Shown here piece after piece: positions 52,662-61,074 of a stretch of 64,000 nucleotides of DNA. The notes under the pieces were generated by a model. The model ran no database searches. It saw nothing but the letters and a program-made list of their open reading frames with translations, and was not told the origin of the DNA. Within the stretch, counting starts at the first letter, position 1. Each line of letters begins with the position of its first letter. The translations under genes were made by a program, and so were the position numbers. The DNA lies in the NCBI RefSeq assembly GCF_000423405.1, contig NZ_AUHX01000008.1, forward strand, positions 62,001-126,000. The letters run 5' to 3'. This DNA comes from Mesonia mobilis DSM 19841. GTDB taxonomy: Bacteria; Bacteroidota; Bacteroidia; Flavobacteriales; Flavobacteriaceae.

Positions 52662-53678
52662 TTATTCCAATACCGAATAATCGCCTATACTAATTTGCGT
52701 ATAGTTACCGTCGTATTTGGCGTGATTCCCGATCATCGAGTTATCTAAAGTTGCGTTTTTAATACTCGAATTGGTTTGAATCAAGCTATTTTTAATTTCA
52801 CTGTTTTCAACCACACAATCGTCGCCAATAGATACGTTAGGACCGATCGTTGAATTCTTTAACACCACATTTTCACCAATATAACAAGGCTCTATAATTT
52901 CTGAATTTTCTAATTTCACTGAATCTGAAACAGTTTTTTCACCATCAGACTTCAAGAAATTCAGCATTTTCCCGTTGGTTTCTACGGTTACGTTTTTGTT
53001 TCCGCAGTCCATCCATTCATCTACGGTTCCGGTTTTAAAAATTTTACCTTCAGCCATCATCTTTTTAATACCATCGTTAATTTGGTATTCACCGCCGTGC
53101 ATTAAATTTTCTTCTAAAACCTCTTGTAGCTTTCCTTTTAAAACTTCAATATCTTTAAAGTAATAAATACCGATCACCGCTTGGTCGCTCACAAATTCTT
53201 GTGGTTTTTCGACCAACTCGATAATTTCTTCATTTTCATTCAAGTTTACCACTCCGTAAGCTTCTGGATTGGCTACTTTTTTTGTCCAAATTACCGCATC
53301 GGCTTTTTCATCTAATTTAAAGTCGGCTTTAATTAATGTATCGGCATACGCCACAACTGCCGGACCCGAAAGTGATTCTTTAGCACTCATAATCGCGTGA
53401 CCGGTACCCAAAGGTTGATCTTGGCGATAAATAGATGCCTTGGCTCCTAGACTTTCTGCAAGACGCTCTAAACTCTCGACAATATCTTGCCCAAAGAAAG
53501 CCGGGTCGCCTAAAATAAAAGCAACTTCATCGATAGGTTGGTTGAGTACTTTGGCAATATCTTTTACCAAACGATGAACGATTGGTTCTCCTGCCACCGG
53601 AATTAATGGTTTAGGAACTGTTAAAGTATGTGGACGAAGACGAGAACCTCTTCCCGCCATGGGTACGATTATATTCAT
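52662..53678 (-). CDS. Sugar-phosphate nucleotidyltransferase
   Basis: Makes an NDP-sugar from a sugar 1-phosphate and NTP for surface polysaccharide. The N-terminal signature GRGSRLRPHTLTVPKPL (near 8-26) is intact; YADTLIKADF carries the metal-binding Asp. The C-terminal third is a left-handed beta-helix (NSTIGPNVSIGDDCVVENS). Preferred start is the ATG at 53678-53676 (339 aa): a longer frame from 53711 begins KKIPAYAGIT, a translation of the palindromic repeat at 53683-53702. No firm sugar specificity; glucose-1-phosphate is the usual guess. It follows dut by 92 bp. Confidence 0.92.
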   Translation of the reverse strand: MNIIVPMAGRGSRLRPHTLTVPKPLIPVAGEPIVHRLVKDIAKVLNQPIDEVAFILGDPAFFGQDIVESLERLAESLGAKASIYRQDQPLGTGHAIMSAKESLSGPAVVAYADTLIKADFKLDEKADAVIWTKKVANPEAYGVVNLNENEEIIELVEKPQEFVSDQAVIGIYYFKDIEVLKGKLQEVLEENLMHGGEYQINDGIKKMMAEGKIFKTGTVDEWMDCGNKNVTVETNGKMLNFLKSDGEKTVSDSVKLENSEIIEPCYIGENVVLKNSTIGPNVSIGDDCVVENSEIKNSLIQTNSSIKNATLDNSMIGNHAKYDGNYTQISIGDYSVLE

Positions 53679-53682
53679 AGTT

Positions 53683-53702
53683 ATGCCCGCGTAGGCGGGT
53701 AT
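53683..53702. repeat. Palindromic repeat abutting the nucleotidyltransferase start
   Basis: ATGCCCGC, loop GTAG, GCGGGTAT. It ends 4 bases upstream of the ATG (minus strand), so the hairpin occupies the place of a ribosome-binding region. A second palindrome of similar flanks lies at 53748-53769, in the opposite sense. Confidence 0.7.
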
Positions 53703-53747
53703 CTTTTTCAATTAAACAATTTATTAATTATCTGTTGAATGCTTATT

Positions 53748-53769
53748 AGATTTCTGCCTTCGCAGAAAT
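53748..53769. repeat. Palindromic repeat at the end of dut
   Basis: ATTTCTGC, loop CTTC, GCAGAAAT (53750-53769). Directly beyond the dut stop codon (53771), so it can act as a 3'-end hairpin for dut. With 53683-53702 it makes an inverted pair 45 bp apart. Confidence 0.65.
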
Positions 53770-53770
53770 T

Positions 53771-54202
53771 TTAAACGCCGGTACTTCCGAAACCACCTTC
53801 ACCTCGATCAGATTCTTCCAGCACTTCTACTTCTTGCCATTCTGCACGTTCATGTTTAGCGATCACTAATTGCGCAATACGCTCACCATCGTTAATTACG
53901 AATGCTTCTTTTGAAAGATTTACTAAAATTACGCCTATTTCTCCGCGATAATCAGCATCGATAGTTCCGGGAGCGTTAAGTACCGTAATTCCTTTTTTGG
54001 CAGCTAAACCACTTCTTGGGCGAACTTGCGCTTCGTAGCCCACCGGAAGTTCTATAAACAACCCGGTTTTAACGATCACACGATCCAACGGACTTAATAC
54101 GACTTTATCTTCTAGGTTTGCTCGAAGATCCATCCCTGCAGAAGCGATGGTTTCGTAAGCAGGAAGTTGATGATTGGATTTATTAATGATTTTTACCGTC
54201 AT
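53771..54202 (-). CDS. dut: Deoxyuridine 5'-triphosphate nucleotidohydrolase
   Basis: Hydrolyses dUTP to dUMP, keeping uracil out of DNA. The homotrimeric family's five motifs are all present in 143 residues: [36 protein letters not shown] and the C-terminal [10 protein letters not shown]. The gene lies 3 bp after the flippase gene inside the envelope cluster, a fixed order in flavobacteria without evident functional reason. Confidence 0.98.
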   Translation of the reverse strand: MTVKIINKSNHQLPAYETIASAGMDLRANLEDKVVLSPLDRVIVKTGLFIELPVGYEAQVRPRSGLAAKKGITVLNAPGTIDADYRGEIGVILVNLSKEAFVINDGERIAQLVIAKHERAEWQEVEVLEESDRGEGGFGSTGV

Positions 54203-54205
54203 TTT

Positions 54206-55636
54206 TTATGCTTGTAAAATTTTTAGTAATTCTTTTTTCTCTTTTATATACACGATTCCCAAAAATAAGAAAAGTAATAATGTTCCTATGAGCAAATGGC
54301 CATCAAATATATAAAATGATGCAAATGCAAAGCTTGTCGATATGATTAAATATATGCCAATACTCTGTAAATTATAAGGAACTTTGTAATGCTTTCGGCT
54401 CAAAATATAAGAAATAATAACCATAATCGAGTAAGCAGCTAATGTCGTCCAAGCTGAAGCCATAAAACCTATTTTCGGGATAAACACATAATTTAAAGCA
54501 ATAGTCACAACCGCTCCAATAAGTGATAAATACATTCCGAATCTAGTTTTATCGGTAAGCTTGTACCAAATAGAAAGATTAAAATACATTCCTAAAAATA
54601 GATTTGCCAATAAAACTACCGGTACAATATCAATGGCAACCCAATACGACTCATCTGCTACTAACATTTGTTTAAAGAAATCGAGATAAACTGTTACAAA
54701 AACCAGCATTAAACTTCCTAAGATCACAAAATACTTCATCACCATTGCATAGGTGTTTTTTGCATTTTCTTCTTTGGCGTGACTAAAAAAGAACGGCTCT
54801 GCTCCCAACCTAAAGCCTTGAATAAAAATGGTCATAAACACTGCTATTTTATAACAAGCGCTATAAGCTCCATTAATATCTTTTCCTAATACCTGCGGAA
54901 GTAACCACTTATCAAAATTCTCATTAATGATATACGCCATTCCGGCTATCATAATTGGCCAACCATAAGCTAATAACTTCTTTAAGATTGAAAAATCAAA
55001 TTCAAGCTTGGCTTTAAAAAAATATGGAAATAACAATAAGAATGTAAGGACACTGGCTGCTAAGTTTGCAATAAATACATATTGAACAGGATCGTCTTGA
55101 TAAGATTCTAAAAACTGAATATTGTATTTAGGCATCGCCCATAAAAAGAATAGATTCAGCAATACATAAGTAAACACGCTAATAAGTTTAATAATAGAAA
55201 ACTTTATGGGTCTACCCGAAGCTCTTAAATAAGCAAAAGGCACTACTACAAGCGTATCGAGCGCTAAAACGCCTACTAAGAAATTGAAATAAGACAGTTT
55301 GAGATGAACGAATGCAGCTAACGAATCATTATAATACCAAACCAAGCTAAAGAATATGATTGTGGTAAACGTAAGACTGATTAAAGCTGTTGAAAAAACT
55401 CGATTTGCTTTATATTTCTCATTATTGAAAAAACGAAAGAAGGAAGTCTCCATCCCGTAAGTTAATAGCACATTGAAAAAAGCTGCGTAAATATAGAAGG
55501 TAGTATTATCGGAATAACTAGCATTTTCTAAGGTATTGGTATGCAAACGCACTAATAAAAAATTCATTAATCGTGGCAAAACTGTTGCCAAACCATAAAT
55601 AAATGTGTCTTGAAAAAAACGCTTTAACGTACTCAA
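54206..55636 (-). CDS. Polysaccharide flippase (Wzx-like, MATE/MVF superfamily)
   Basis: Integral membrane protein of 476 residues with about 14 helices and charged N-terminus (MSTLKRFFQDTFIYGLATVLPRLMNFLLVRLHTN), the usual opening of oligosaccharide flippases. The motif GMETSFFRFFN and the central loop with FFFSHAKEENAKNTY are typical. It moves lipid-linked sugar units across the inner membrane. It heads the cluster flippase-dut-nucleotidyltransferase-TPR-DUF4292-EnvC on the minus strand, and the nucleotidyltransferase could feed it. A terminator of the ATP synthase operon lies upstream. Confidence 0.9.
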   Translation of the reverse strand: MSTLKRFFQDTFIYGLATVLPRLMNFLLVRLHTNTLENASYSDNTTFYIYAAFFNVLLTYGMETSFFRFFNNEKYKANRVFSTALISLTFTTIIFFSLVWYYNDSLAAFVHLKLSYFNFLVGVLALDTLVVVPFAYLRASGRPIKFSIIKLISVFTYVLLNLFFLWAMPKYNIQFLESYQDDPVQYVFIANLAASVLTFLLLFPYFFKAKLEFDFSILKKLLAYGWPIMIAGMAYIINENFDKWLLPQVLGKDINGAYSACYKIAVFMTIFIQGFRLGAEPFFFSHAKEENAKNTYAMVMKYFVILGSLMLVFVTVYLDFFKQMLVADESYWVAIDIVPVVLLANLFLGMYFNLSIWYKLTDKTRFGMYLSLIGAVVTIALNYVFIPKIGFMASAWTTLAAYSIMVIISYILSRKHYKVPYNLQSIGIYLIISTSFAFASFYIFDGHLLIGTLLLFLFLGIVYIKEKKELLKILQA

Positions 55637-55700
55637 ATTAATTACTGCTTAATAAGTTTTAAATGTATAGCTTTTAAAAACAGATTTCAATGTTTTTATA

Positions 55701-55735
55701 GAAAAAGAAAACCCCGAATCGCTTCGAGGTTTTTA
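55701..55735 (-). terminator. Terminator of the ATP synthase operon
   Basis: On the minus strand ACCTCGAA, loop GCGA, TTCGGGGT (one G-U pair), then TTTCTTTTTC. It lies about 190 bp beyond the atpG stop, after the tandem repeat. Confidence 0.8.
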
Positions 55736-55774
55736 TCATATTTCTGAATATTAATTCAAGAAAAATTAATATTT

Positions 55775-55944
55775 CTAATTGTTCAAGGCTTCCGCTTTAA
55801 AGAATTTGCTCCTTTACAGTCGCTAATTGTTCAAGGCTTCCGCTTGAGAAAAAATTTGCTCCTTTACGGTCGCTAATTGTTCAACGCTTCCGCTTGAGAA
55901 AAAATTTGCTCCTTTACAGTCGCTAATTGTTCAACGCTTCCGCT
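55775..55944. repeat. Four-copy tandem repeat made from the 3' end of atpG
   Basis: The 22-bp block CTAATTGTTCAA(G/C)GCTTCCGCT starts at 55775, 55823, 55873 and 55923 (periods 48, 50, 50). The copy at 55923 is the genuine atpG end (Ala-Glu-Ala-Leu-Asn-Asn-stop on the minus strand). The three others, with about 28 bp of shared downstream sequence (tttgctcctttac), lie in the 3' untranslated region. The outer two copies carry G, the inner two C, at one position. 50 bp is not a multiple of 3 and a stop is in each unit, so nothing is added to the protein. Confidence 0.95.
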
Positions 55945-56789
55945 CCACCAACAATTTCTAAGATTTCGTTGGTAATAGATGCTTGACGTGCTTTGTTGTA
56001 AGAAAGCTTTAAAGAATCTCTTAACTCTGTCGCATTATCGGTTGCTTTGTGCATCGCCGTCATACGCGCTCCGTGTTCAGAAGCAAAAGAGTCTCTTAAG
56101 GCTTTATATAACTGAATTTTTAAAGACTTCGGAATTAATTCTTTAACGATTTGATCTTTTTCCGGCTCAAAAATATATTCAGAAGTATTATTTACTTCCT
56201 CTACATTTTCGATAGGCTTAATTGGTAAAAATTGCTCTTTGGTAACGATTTGCGTCGCTGCATTTCTAAAACTGTTATAAACCAACATTACCTTATCGTA
56301 ATCTCCTTCAACAAAAGAATTCATGATATCTTCAGCAATTTCTGCTACGTCATCAAACTCTAAATGATCAAAAATATCTACGTTATGATTACTAATGGTA
56401 AATGTCTTCTTAAGAACATCGTTTGCCTTTTTACCAATAGTGTACAATTCTACTTCTTTATCGCTAAAGTTTTCTTCAGTTAAATTTTTAACTCCTTTAA
56501 TAATATTAGAGTTAAATGCACCTGCTAAACCACGATTAGAAGAAATTGCCACTACTAAAACTTTTTTCACCTCACGTTGCTCAGAAAATTTACTTTCGCT
56601 TCCTGCATCTAAGCTAGCGCTAAGACTTTGTAAAAGCTCTGTAAGTTTATCTGAATAAGGACGCATGGCAGTAATAGCATCTTGCGCTTTGCTCAACTTT
56701 GCAGCAGAAACCATTTTCATGGCACTGGTTATTTGCATGGTTGAAGAAACCGAGGTAATCCTACTACGTAATTCTTTTAAATTAGCCAT
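55923..56789 (-). CDS. atpG: ATP synthase F1 gamma subunit
   Basis: Central rotor shaft of F1. 288 residues with the family's terminal coiled coils: MANLKELRSRITSVSSTMQI and the C-terminal GARMTAMHKATDNATEL segment. It is the last gene of the operon, 66 bp after atpA. Its final six codons and stop are part of a four-fold tandem duplication running downstream; the shown stop is the first met, so the protein is complete. Confidence 0.98.
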   Translation of the reverse strand: MANLKELRSRITSVSSTMQITSAMKMVSAAKLSKAQDAITAMRPYSDKLTELLQSLSASLDAGSESKFSEQREVKKVLVVAISSNRGLAGAFNSNIIKGVKNLTEENFSDKEVELYTIGKKANDVLKKTFTISNHNVDIFDHLEFDDVAEIAEDIMNSFVEGDYDKVMLVYNSFRNAATQIVTKEQFLPIKPIENVEEVNNTSEYIFEPEKDQIVKELIPKSLKIQLYKALRDSFASEHGARMTAMHKATDNATELRDSLKLSYNKARQASITNEILEIVGGAEALNN

Positions 56790-56812
56790 ATTGTTAGTAA
56801 TGAGTTAGTAGT

Positions 56813-56847
56813 GGTGAGTATAAAGAATGAATTTCTCTATACTCACC
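56813..56847 (-). promoter_or_regulatory. Hairpin between atpA and atpG
   Basis: GGTGAGTATA (56813-56822) pairs perfectly with TATACTCACC (56838-56847) around a 15-nt loop. It lies within the 66-bp intercistronic gap and could affect mRNA decay or atpG translation. No T-run, so not a simple terminator. Confidence 0.5.
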
Positions 56848-56855
56848 TCTCCAAT

Positions 56856-58436
56856 CTAATTTTTATATTTTGCTGAAATTTCTGATGCTGCGTTTCTCAA
56901 CACTTCTAAAGACTCATCAGTTAATTTTCCTGCTTTAAGCGTATCTAGCGTATCTCTATGCTTCGCTTTTAAATATTCTAAATAATCTGCTTCAAATTCT
57001 TTTACCTTTTCTACAGGAACTTCTCTTAATAAGTTCTTAGAACCTGCATAAACGATAGCGATTTGATCTTCTACCGGGTAAGGATCGTTTTGCGCTTGCT
57101 TTAAGATCTCTACGTTACGCTTACCTTTTTCGATCGTACTTAATGTTGAAGCATCTAAATCTGAACCAAACTTAGCGAAAGCTTCTAACTCACGGTATTG
57201 TGCTTGGTCTAATTTTAAAGTACCTGCAACTTTCTTCATCGATTTAATCTGTGCAGAACCTCCAACACGCGATACAGAAATACCTACGTTAATTGCCGGA
57301 CGAACACCCGAGTTAAATAAATCTGATGTTAAGAAGATCTGACCATCTGTAATCGAAATTACGTTGGTAGGGATATATGCTGAAACGTCTCCTGCTTGTG
57401 TTTCGATAATTGGTAAAGCAGTTAACGAACCTCCTCCTTTTACTTTCTCTTTTAAAGAGTCTGGAAGATCGTTCATTGTTTTTGCGATATCATCATCGTT
57501 AATCACTTTTGCAGCACGCTCTAATAATCTTGAGTGAAGGTAGAAAACGTCTCCAGGATACGCCTCACGTCCCGGTGGACGACGTAATAATAAAGACACC
57601 TCACGGTATGCTACCGCTTGCTTAGATAAATCGTCATAAATAATTAGAGCAGGACGACCTGTATCTCTAAAGTACTCACCGATAGCAGCTCCGGTAAATG
57701 GTGCATAAACCTGCATTGGCGCAGGATCCGATGCATTTGCAGCAACGATAGTTGTATAAGCTAAAGCACCTCTATCTTCTAAGGTTTTTGCGATACCTGC
57801 AACGGTAGAAGCTTTTTGACCAACTGCTACATAAATACAGTATACCGGTTCACCTTTATCATAAAATTCTTTTTGGTTAAGAATCGTATCGATACAAACC
57901 GTAGTTTTACCTGTTTGACGGTCACCAATTACCAACTCACGTTGTCCTCTACCTACCGGTACAAGCGCATCGATAGATTTAATACCCGTTTGCATTGGCT
58001 CAGTTACCGGCTCACGATAAATAACCCCAGGAGCTTTACGCTCTAATGGCATTTGAAAAGTTTCACCAGAAATAGGACCTTTACCATCGATAGGCATCCC
58101 TAAGGTATCTACTACACGACCAACAATACCTTCTCCTACATTTACAGAGGCAATACGTTGTGTACGCTTTACTGTATCTCCTTCTTTAATCGCTTTAGAT
58201 GGCCCTAATAATACAACCCCAACATTATCTTCTTCAAGGTTAAGTACCATTCCTTCTAAACCACCTTCAAACTCTACAAGTTCTCCGTATTGTGCGTTAG
58301 CAAGACCATAAATGTTAGCGATACCATCACCAACAGTCAATACCGTTCCTACCTCGTCTAAAGAAGCTTCTGCTTCAAAACCTGATAGTTGTTCTTTTAA
58401 TATTGCTGATACTTCAGCAGGATTCACTTCTGCCAT
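56856..58436 (-). CDS. atpA: ATP synthase F1 alpha subunit
   Basis: Non-catalytic nucleotide-binding subunit of F1. 526 residues with the P-loop GDRQTGKT at 171-178, the conserved [10 protein letters not shown]-type strand ([13 protein letters not shown]), and [29 protein letters not shown]-type catalytic Arg region ([21 protein letters not shown]). It lies between atpH (49 bp upstream) and atpG. No beta-subunit gene is in the cluster. Confidence 0.99.
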   Translation of the reverse strand: MAEVNPAEVSAILKEQLSGFEAEASLDEVGTVLTVGDGIANIYGLANAQYGELVEFEGGLEGMVLNLEEDNVGVVLLGPSKAIKEGDTVKRTQRIASVNVGEGIVGRVVDTLGMPIDGKGPISGETFQMPLERKAPGVIYREPVTEPMQTGIKSIDALVPVGRGQRELVIGDRQTGKTTVCIDTILNQKEFYDKGEPVYCIYVAVGQKASTVAGIAKTLEDRGALAYTTIVAANASDPAPMQVYAPFTGAAIGEYFRDTGRPALIIYDDLSKQAVAYREVSLLLRRPPGREAYPGDVFYLHSRLLERAAKVINDDDIAKTMNDLPDSLKEKVKGGGSLTALPIIETQAGDVSAYIPTNVISITDGQIFLTSDLFNSGVRPAINVGISVSRVGGSAQIKSMKKVAGTLKLDQAQYRELEAFAKFGSDLDASTLSTIEKGKRNVEILKQAQNDPYPVEDQIAIVYAGSKNLLREVPVEKVKEFEADYLEYLKAKHRDTLDTLKAGKLTDESLEVLRNAASEISAKYKN

Positions 58437-58453
58437 AATTAATTATTATAAAT

Positions 58454-58471
58454 AGTATAAATACTTATACT
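58454..58471 (-). promoter_or_regulatory. Short AT-rich hairpin between atpH and atpA
   Basis: AGTATAA, loop ATAC, TTATACT in the 49-bp gap. Weak stem; a small processing or spacing element at most. Confidence 0.3.
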
Positions 58472-58485
58472 GTTTTTATTTAATT

Positions 58486-59031
58486 TTAAACGTGTGCGTT
58501 ATTTTTAAATCTTGTTTTAAGAGCGTTTAATTTTCCTCGAACACTTGCATCGTATTGCTGGTCTCCGATTCTTAAGATAAAGCCTCCTAAAATTTCTTTA
58601 TCTATTTTACATTTTAAAGTTACTTGACTTCCTGTTAAAGATTTTACTTTAGAAAGTATTTTTGTTTCCATTTCTGGAGTTAAAGTTTCTGCTGTAGTTA
58701 CAGTAGCAACTTTAATGTTATTTCTTTCATCGTAAAGCTCTGTAAACTTTTTAGTAACCACCGCTAATTCTGAAATTCTGTTGTTGGTTGCTAAAACTCT
58801 AAAAAGATTTTTGATGGTAACCGAAGCATCTTTAAAAATAGCATTTAATGCATTTACTTTTGCTGACGGATTTACTACCGGACTTTTTATAACATTACGT
58901 AATTCTTGACTATTCATTAGAGTAGAATGAATATCTCGAATTTCTTTATTGATCGCGTCTTGAGTGTTTTTCTCTTCAGCTAAATCTAATAAAGCTTTTG
59001 CGTAACGTTGTGCTGCTCTACTACTTGCCAT
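58486..59031 (-). CDS. atpH: ATP synthase F1 delta subunit (OSCP)
   Basis: Peripheral-stalk subunit linking F1 to the b dimer. 181 residues with the typical start SRAAQRYAKALLDLAEE and the C-terminal block ILGGFILRIGDQQYDASVRGKL. The gene follows atpF by 4 bp and precedes atpA. Confidence 0.97.
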   Translation of the reverse strand: MASSRAAQRYAKALLDLAEEKNTQDAINKEIRDIHSTLMNSQELRNVIKSPVVNPSAKVNALNAIFKDASVTIKNLFRVLATNNRISELAVVTKKFTELYDERNNIKVATVTTAETLTPEMETKILSKVKSLTGSQVTLKCKIDKEILGGFILRIGDQQYDASVRGKLNALKTRFKNNAHV

Positions 59032-59035
59032 AATT

Positions 59036-59530
59036 CTAGTTTAACTTAACATCATCAAGCATACTGTCGACCAACTTCATTTGGTCTTCTTTACTATCAA
59101 GCTCTTTTTTTACTACTTTTTCTGCAATTTCTATAGAAAGGCTAGCAACTTGCGCTTTAATTTCTGCTAAGGCAGCTTGCTTTTCAGCAATAATAGTTTC
59201 TTGAGCGTTTGCAAGAATTTTACTTGCTTTTTCTTCTGCTTCTGTTGAAGCTTCTGAAATCATTTTTTCTTTAATCGTACGAGCTTCTTTTAACATCTCA
59301 TCACGCTCTTCACGTGCTTTCTTGATAAGTTTCTCGTTACTTGCCTGAAGATTTTTCATCTCCAAACGAGCTTTTTCAGCAGAATCTAAAGCGTCGTTGA
59401 TCGAGCTTTCTCTTTCTTTTATTAAACCTAAAATAGGTCTCCAAGCGAATTTTGCTAATAAAAAGACTAGAATTACAAACACTACGGTTTGCCAAACTAT
59501 TAATCCAATCTCTGGCTTGATTAATTCCAT
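59036..59530 (-). CDS. atpF: ATP synthase Fo b subunit
   Basis: Peripheral stalk of Fo. 164 residues: one N-terminal membrane helix (LIVWQTVVFVILVFLLAKFAW, about 10-30), then a long charged helix (coiled-coil dimer) up to the C-terminus. Single b gene, so a homodimer as in E. coli. It follows atpE by 78 bp; that gap holds a strong hairpin. Confidence 0.97.
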   Translation of the reverse strand: MELIKPEIGLIVWQTVVFVILVFLLAKFAWRPILGLIKERESSINDALDSAEKARLEMKNLQASNEKLIKKAREERDEMLKEARTIKEKMISEASTEAEEKASKILANAQETIIAEKQAALAEIKAQVASLSIEIAEKVVKKELDSKEDQMKLVDSMLDDVKLN

Positions 59531-59563
59531 AATATTATTTAATAATAATTTCTAATTAGTAAA

Positions 59564-59600
59564 TAATCTAATTCGTGACCAACCGTCACGAATTAGATTA
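59564..59600 (-). promoter_or_regulatory. Perfect 16-bp hairpin just after atpE
   Basis: TAATCTAATTCGTGAC (59564-59579) pairs perfectly with GTCACGAATTAGATTA (59585-59600); loop of 5 nt. It begins 8 bp past the atpE stop. On the minus strand it is followed by a short TTT and AT-rich sequence, so it may be a leaky terminator or a 3' stabiliser. Either would raise atpE mRNA relative to the genes after it, matching the need for about ten c subunits per complex. Confidence 0.8.
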
Positions 59601-59608
59601 AAGAATTT

Positions 59609-59854
<246 letters not shown>

Positions 59855-60940
59855 TTAATGATGTTCGTGTTCTGCAACTGACATACCAATAAATAAGGCA
59901 GACAGCATAGTAAATATAAATGCTTGTAAAAATGCTACAAGTAATTCTAAAACTGAAATGAATAACGCAAAAGGAACAGAAACTCCGGCAACTCCTACGC
60001 TTTCTAAAATAAAGATTAAGCCTAATAAACTTAAAATAATAATGTGACCTGCAGTAATGTTCGCAAACAAACGAATCATTAATGCGATTGGTTTAATAAA
60101 CAATCCTAACAATTCAACTACCGCTAAAATAGGTTTTACAAAACCTGGAATTCCCGGCATCCATAAAGTGTGTTGCCAAAAATCTTTATTCCCATTAACG
60201 ATCATTAATACTAAGGTCACTAAACCTAATGACACGGTTACTGAGATATTACCGGTAACGTTAGCCGCACCCGGAAACAAACCTAACAAGTTAGTGATCC
60301 AGATAAAGAAGAATACAGTTAATAGAAACGGCATAAACTTCATATATTTCTTTTCACCGATCTGAGGTCTTGCAATTTCGTCTCTTACAAAAAGTACTAA
60401 TGCTTCTAGTGCGTTATGAACTCCTTTTGGCGCTCTTTCACTCTTTTTAAGTTTTTTAGACATACTTAAGAAAAGAACCAACATAATAATTACCGTTAAA
60501 AACATTGCAGCAACGTTTTTGGTAATCGAAAAATCTAATGGTTTTGAAGCATTTAAAGGATGATGATCTGCGTCAAATTCTACCGCTTCTGCTCCTTGGT
60601 CTAGCATATAAATCTTCTCGTGAAGATTTACAAAACGCATTCCGTTCTTTTCTACAATATGATGCCCTGAAGTATCGTGATGAAATTCACTAGACATAAA
60701 AGTGACTAAACCAGCATCTGTATAAAGAATTACCGGCAAAGGTAAAGTTACTGCATCTTCGTTCTCACCAAAGAAATGCCAACCGTGCGAATCGCCAATA
60801 TGATGCATGATCATATCTGTTGGATTAAAGTCTTTTTCTGCCTCTTCTAAAGACTTTTCTGAAGCGTAACTTGCAACACCACCAAGTAAGGCTACTAAAA
60901 CTAGACAAACAAGGTTTTTAAATAAATTACTGGCTCTCAT
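59855..60940 (-). CDS. atpB: ATP synthase Fo a subunit, with long N-terminal extension
   Basis: Proton half-channels of Fo. 361 residues, about 90 more than E. coli. A cleavable-looking signal (NLFKNLVCLVLVALLGGVASYA, about 5-26) and a His/Asp-rich domain (about 30-140, with HHIGDSHGWHFFG and HHDTSGHHIVE) precede the membrane part. The essential Arg is in ALMIRLFANITAGH; the last helix is rich in acidic and aromatic residues and the C-terminus is AEHEHH. The extension would be periplasmic and is common in Bacteroidota. First gene of the atpBEFHAG unit with its own promoter. Confidence 0.97.
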   Translation of the reverse strand: MRASNLFKNLVCLVLVALLGGVASYASEKSLEEAEKDFNPTDMIMHHIGDSHGWHFFGENEDAVTLPLPVILYTDAGLVTFMSSEFHHDTSGHHIVEKNGMRFVNLHEKIYMLDQGAEAVEFDADHHPLNASKPLDFSITKNVAAMFLTVIIMLVLFLSMSKKLKKSERAPKGVHNALEALVLFVRDEIARPQIGEKKYMKFMPFLLTVFFFIWITNLLGLFPGAANVTGNISVTVSLGLVTLVLMIVNGNKDFWQHTLWMPGIPGFVKPILAVVELLGLFIKPIALMIRLFANITAGHIIILSLLGLIFILESVGVAGVSVPFALFISVLELLVAFLQAFIFTMLSALFIGMSVAEHEHH

Positions 60941-60981
60941 AAATACCTTTTATTCTTAAACTAAGGGCTTAAAATTTGCTG

Positions 60982-61010
60982 CAAAGATACTTTTTTAATT
61001 TTTATCTGAA
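60982..61010 (-). promoter_or_regulatory. Promoter of atpBEFHAG
   Basis: On the minus strand TTC (61010-61008, one base off TTG), 18-bp spacer, then TATCTTTG (60989-60982), an exact TAnnTTTG. The -7 box ends 41 bp before the atpB ATG. This separates the ATP synthase genes from the upstream atpZ unit. Confidence 0.6.
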
Positions 61011-61074
61011 AGCCTGTGGAAATATTTTTTACAAAGATTCAAAAAGAAGCTTCAAACCCTTGAAAAACATAGCG

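Noticed and set aside
53679-53711. Longer start for the nucleotidyltransferase (MKKIPAYAGIT..)
   Set aside because: The added residues are a translation of the palindromic repeat; homologous enzymes begin at MNIIVPMAG-like sequence.
55775-55944. CRISPR array
   Set aside because: Period is regular but the inter-block sequences are themselves repeated, so there are no unique spacers, and no cas gene is present.
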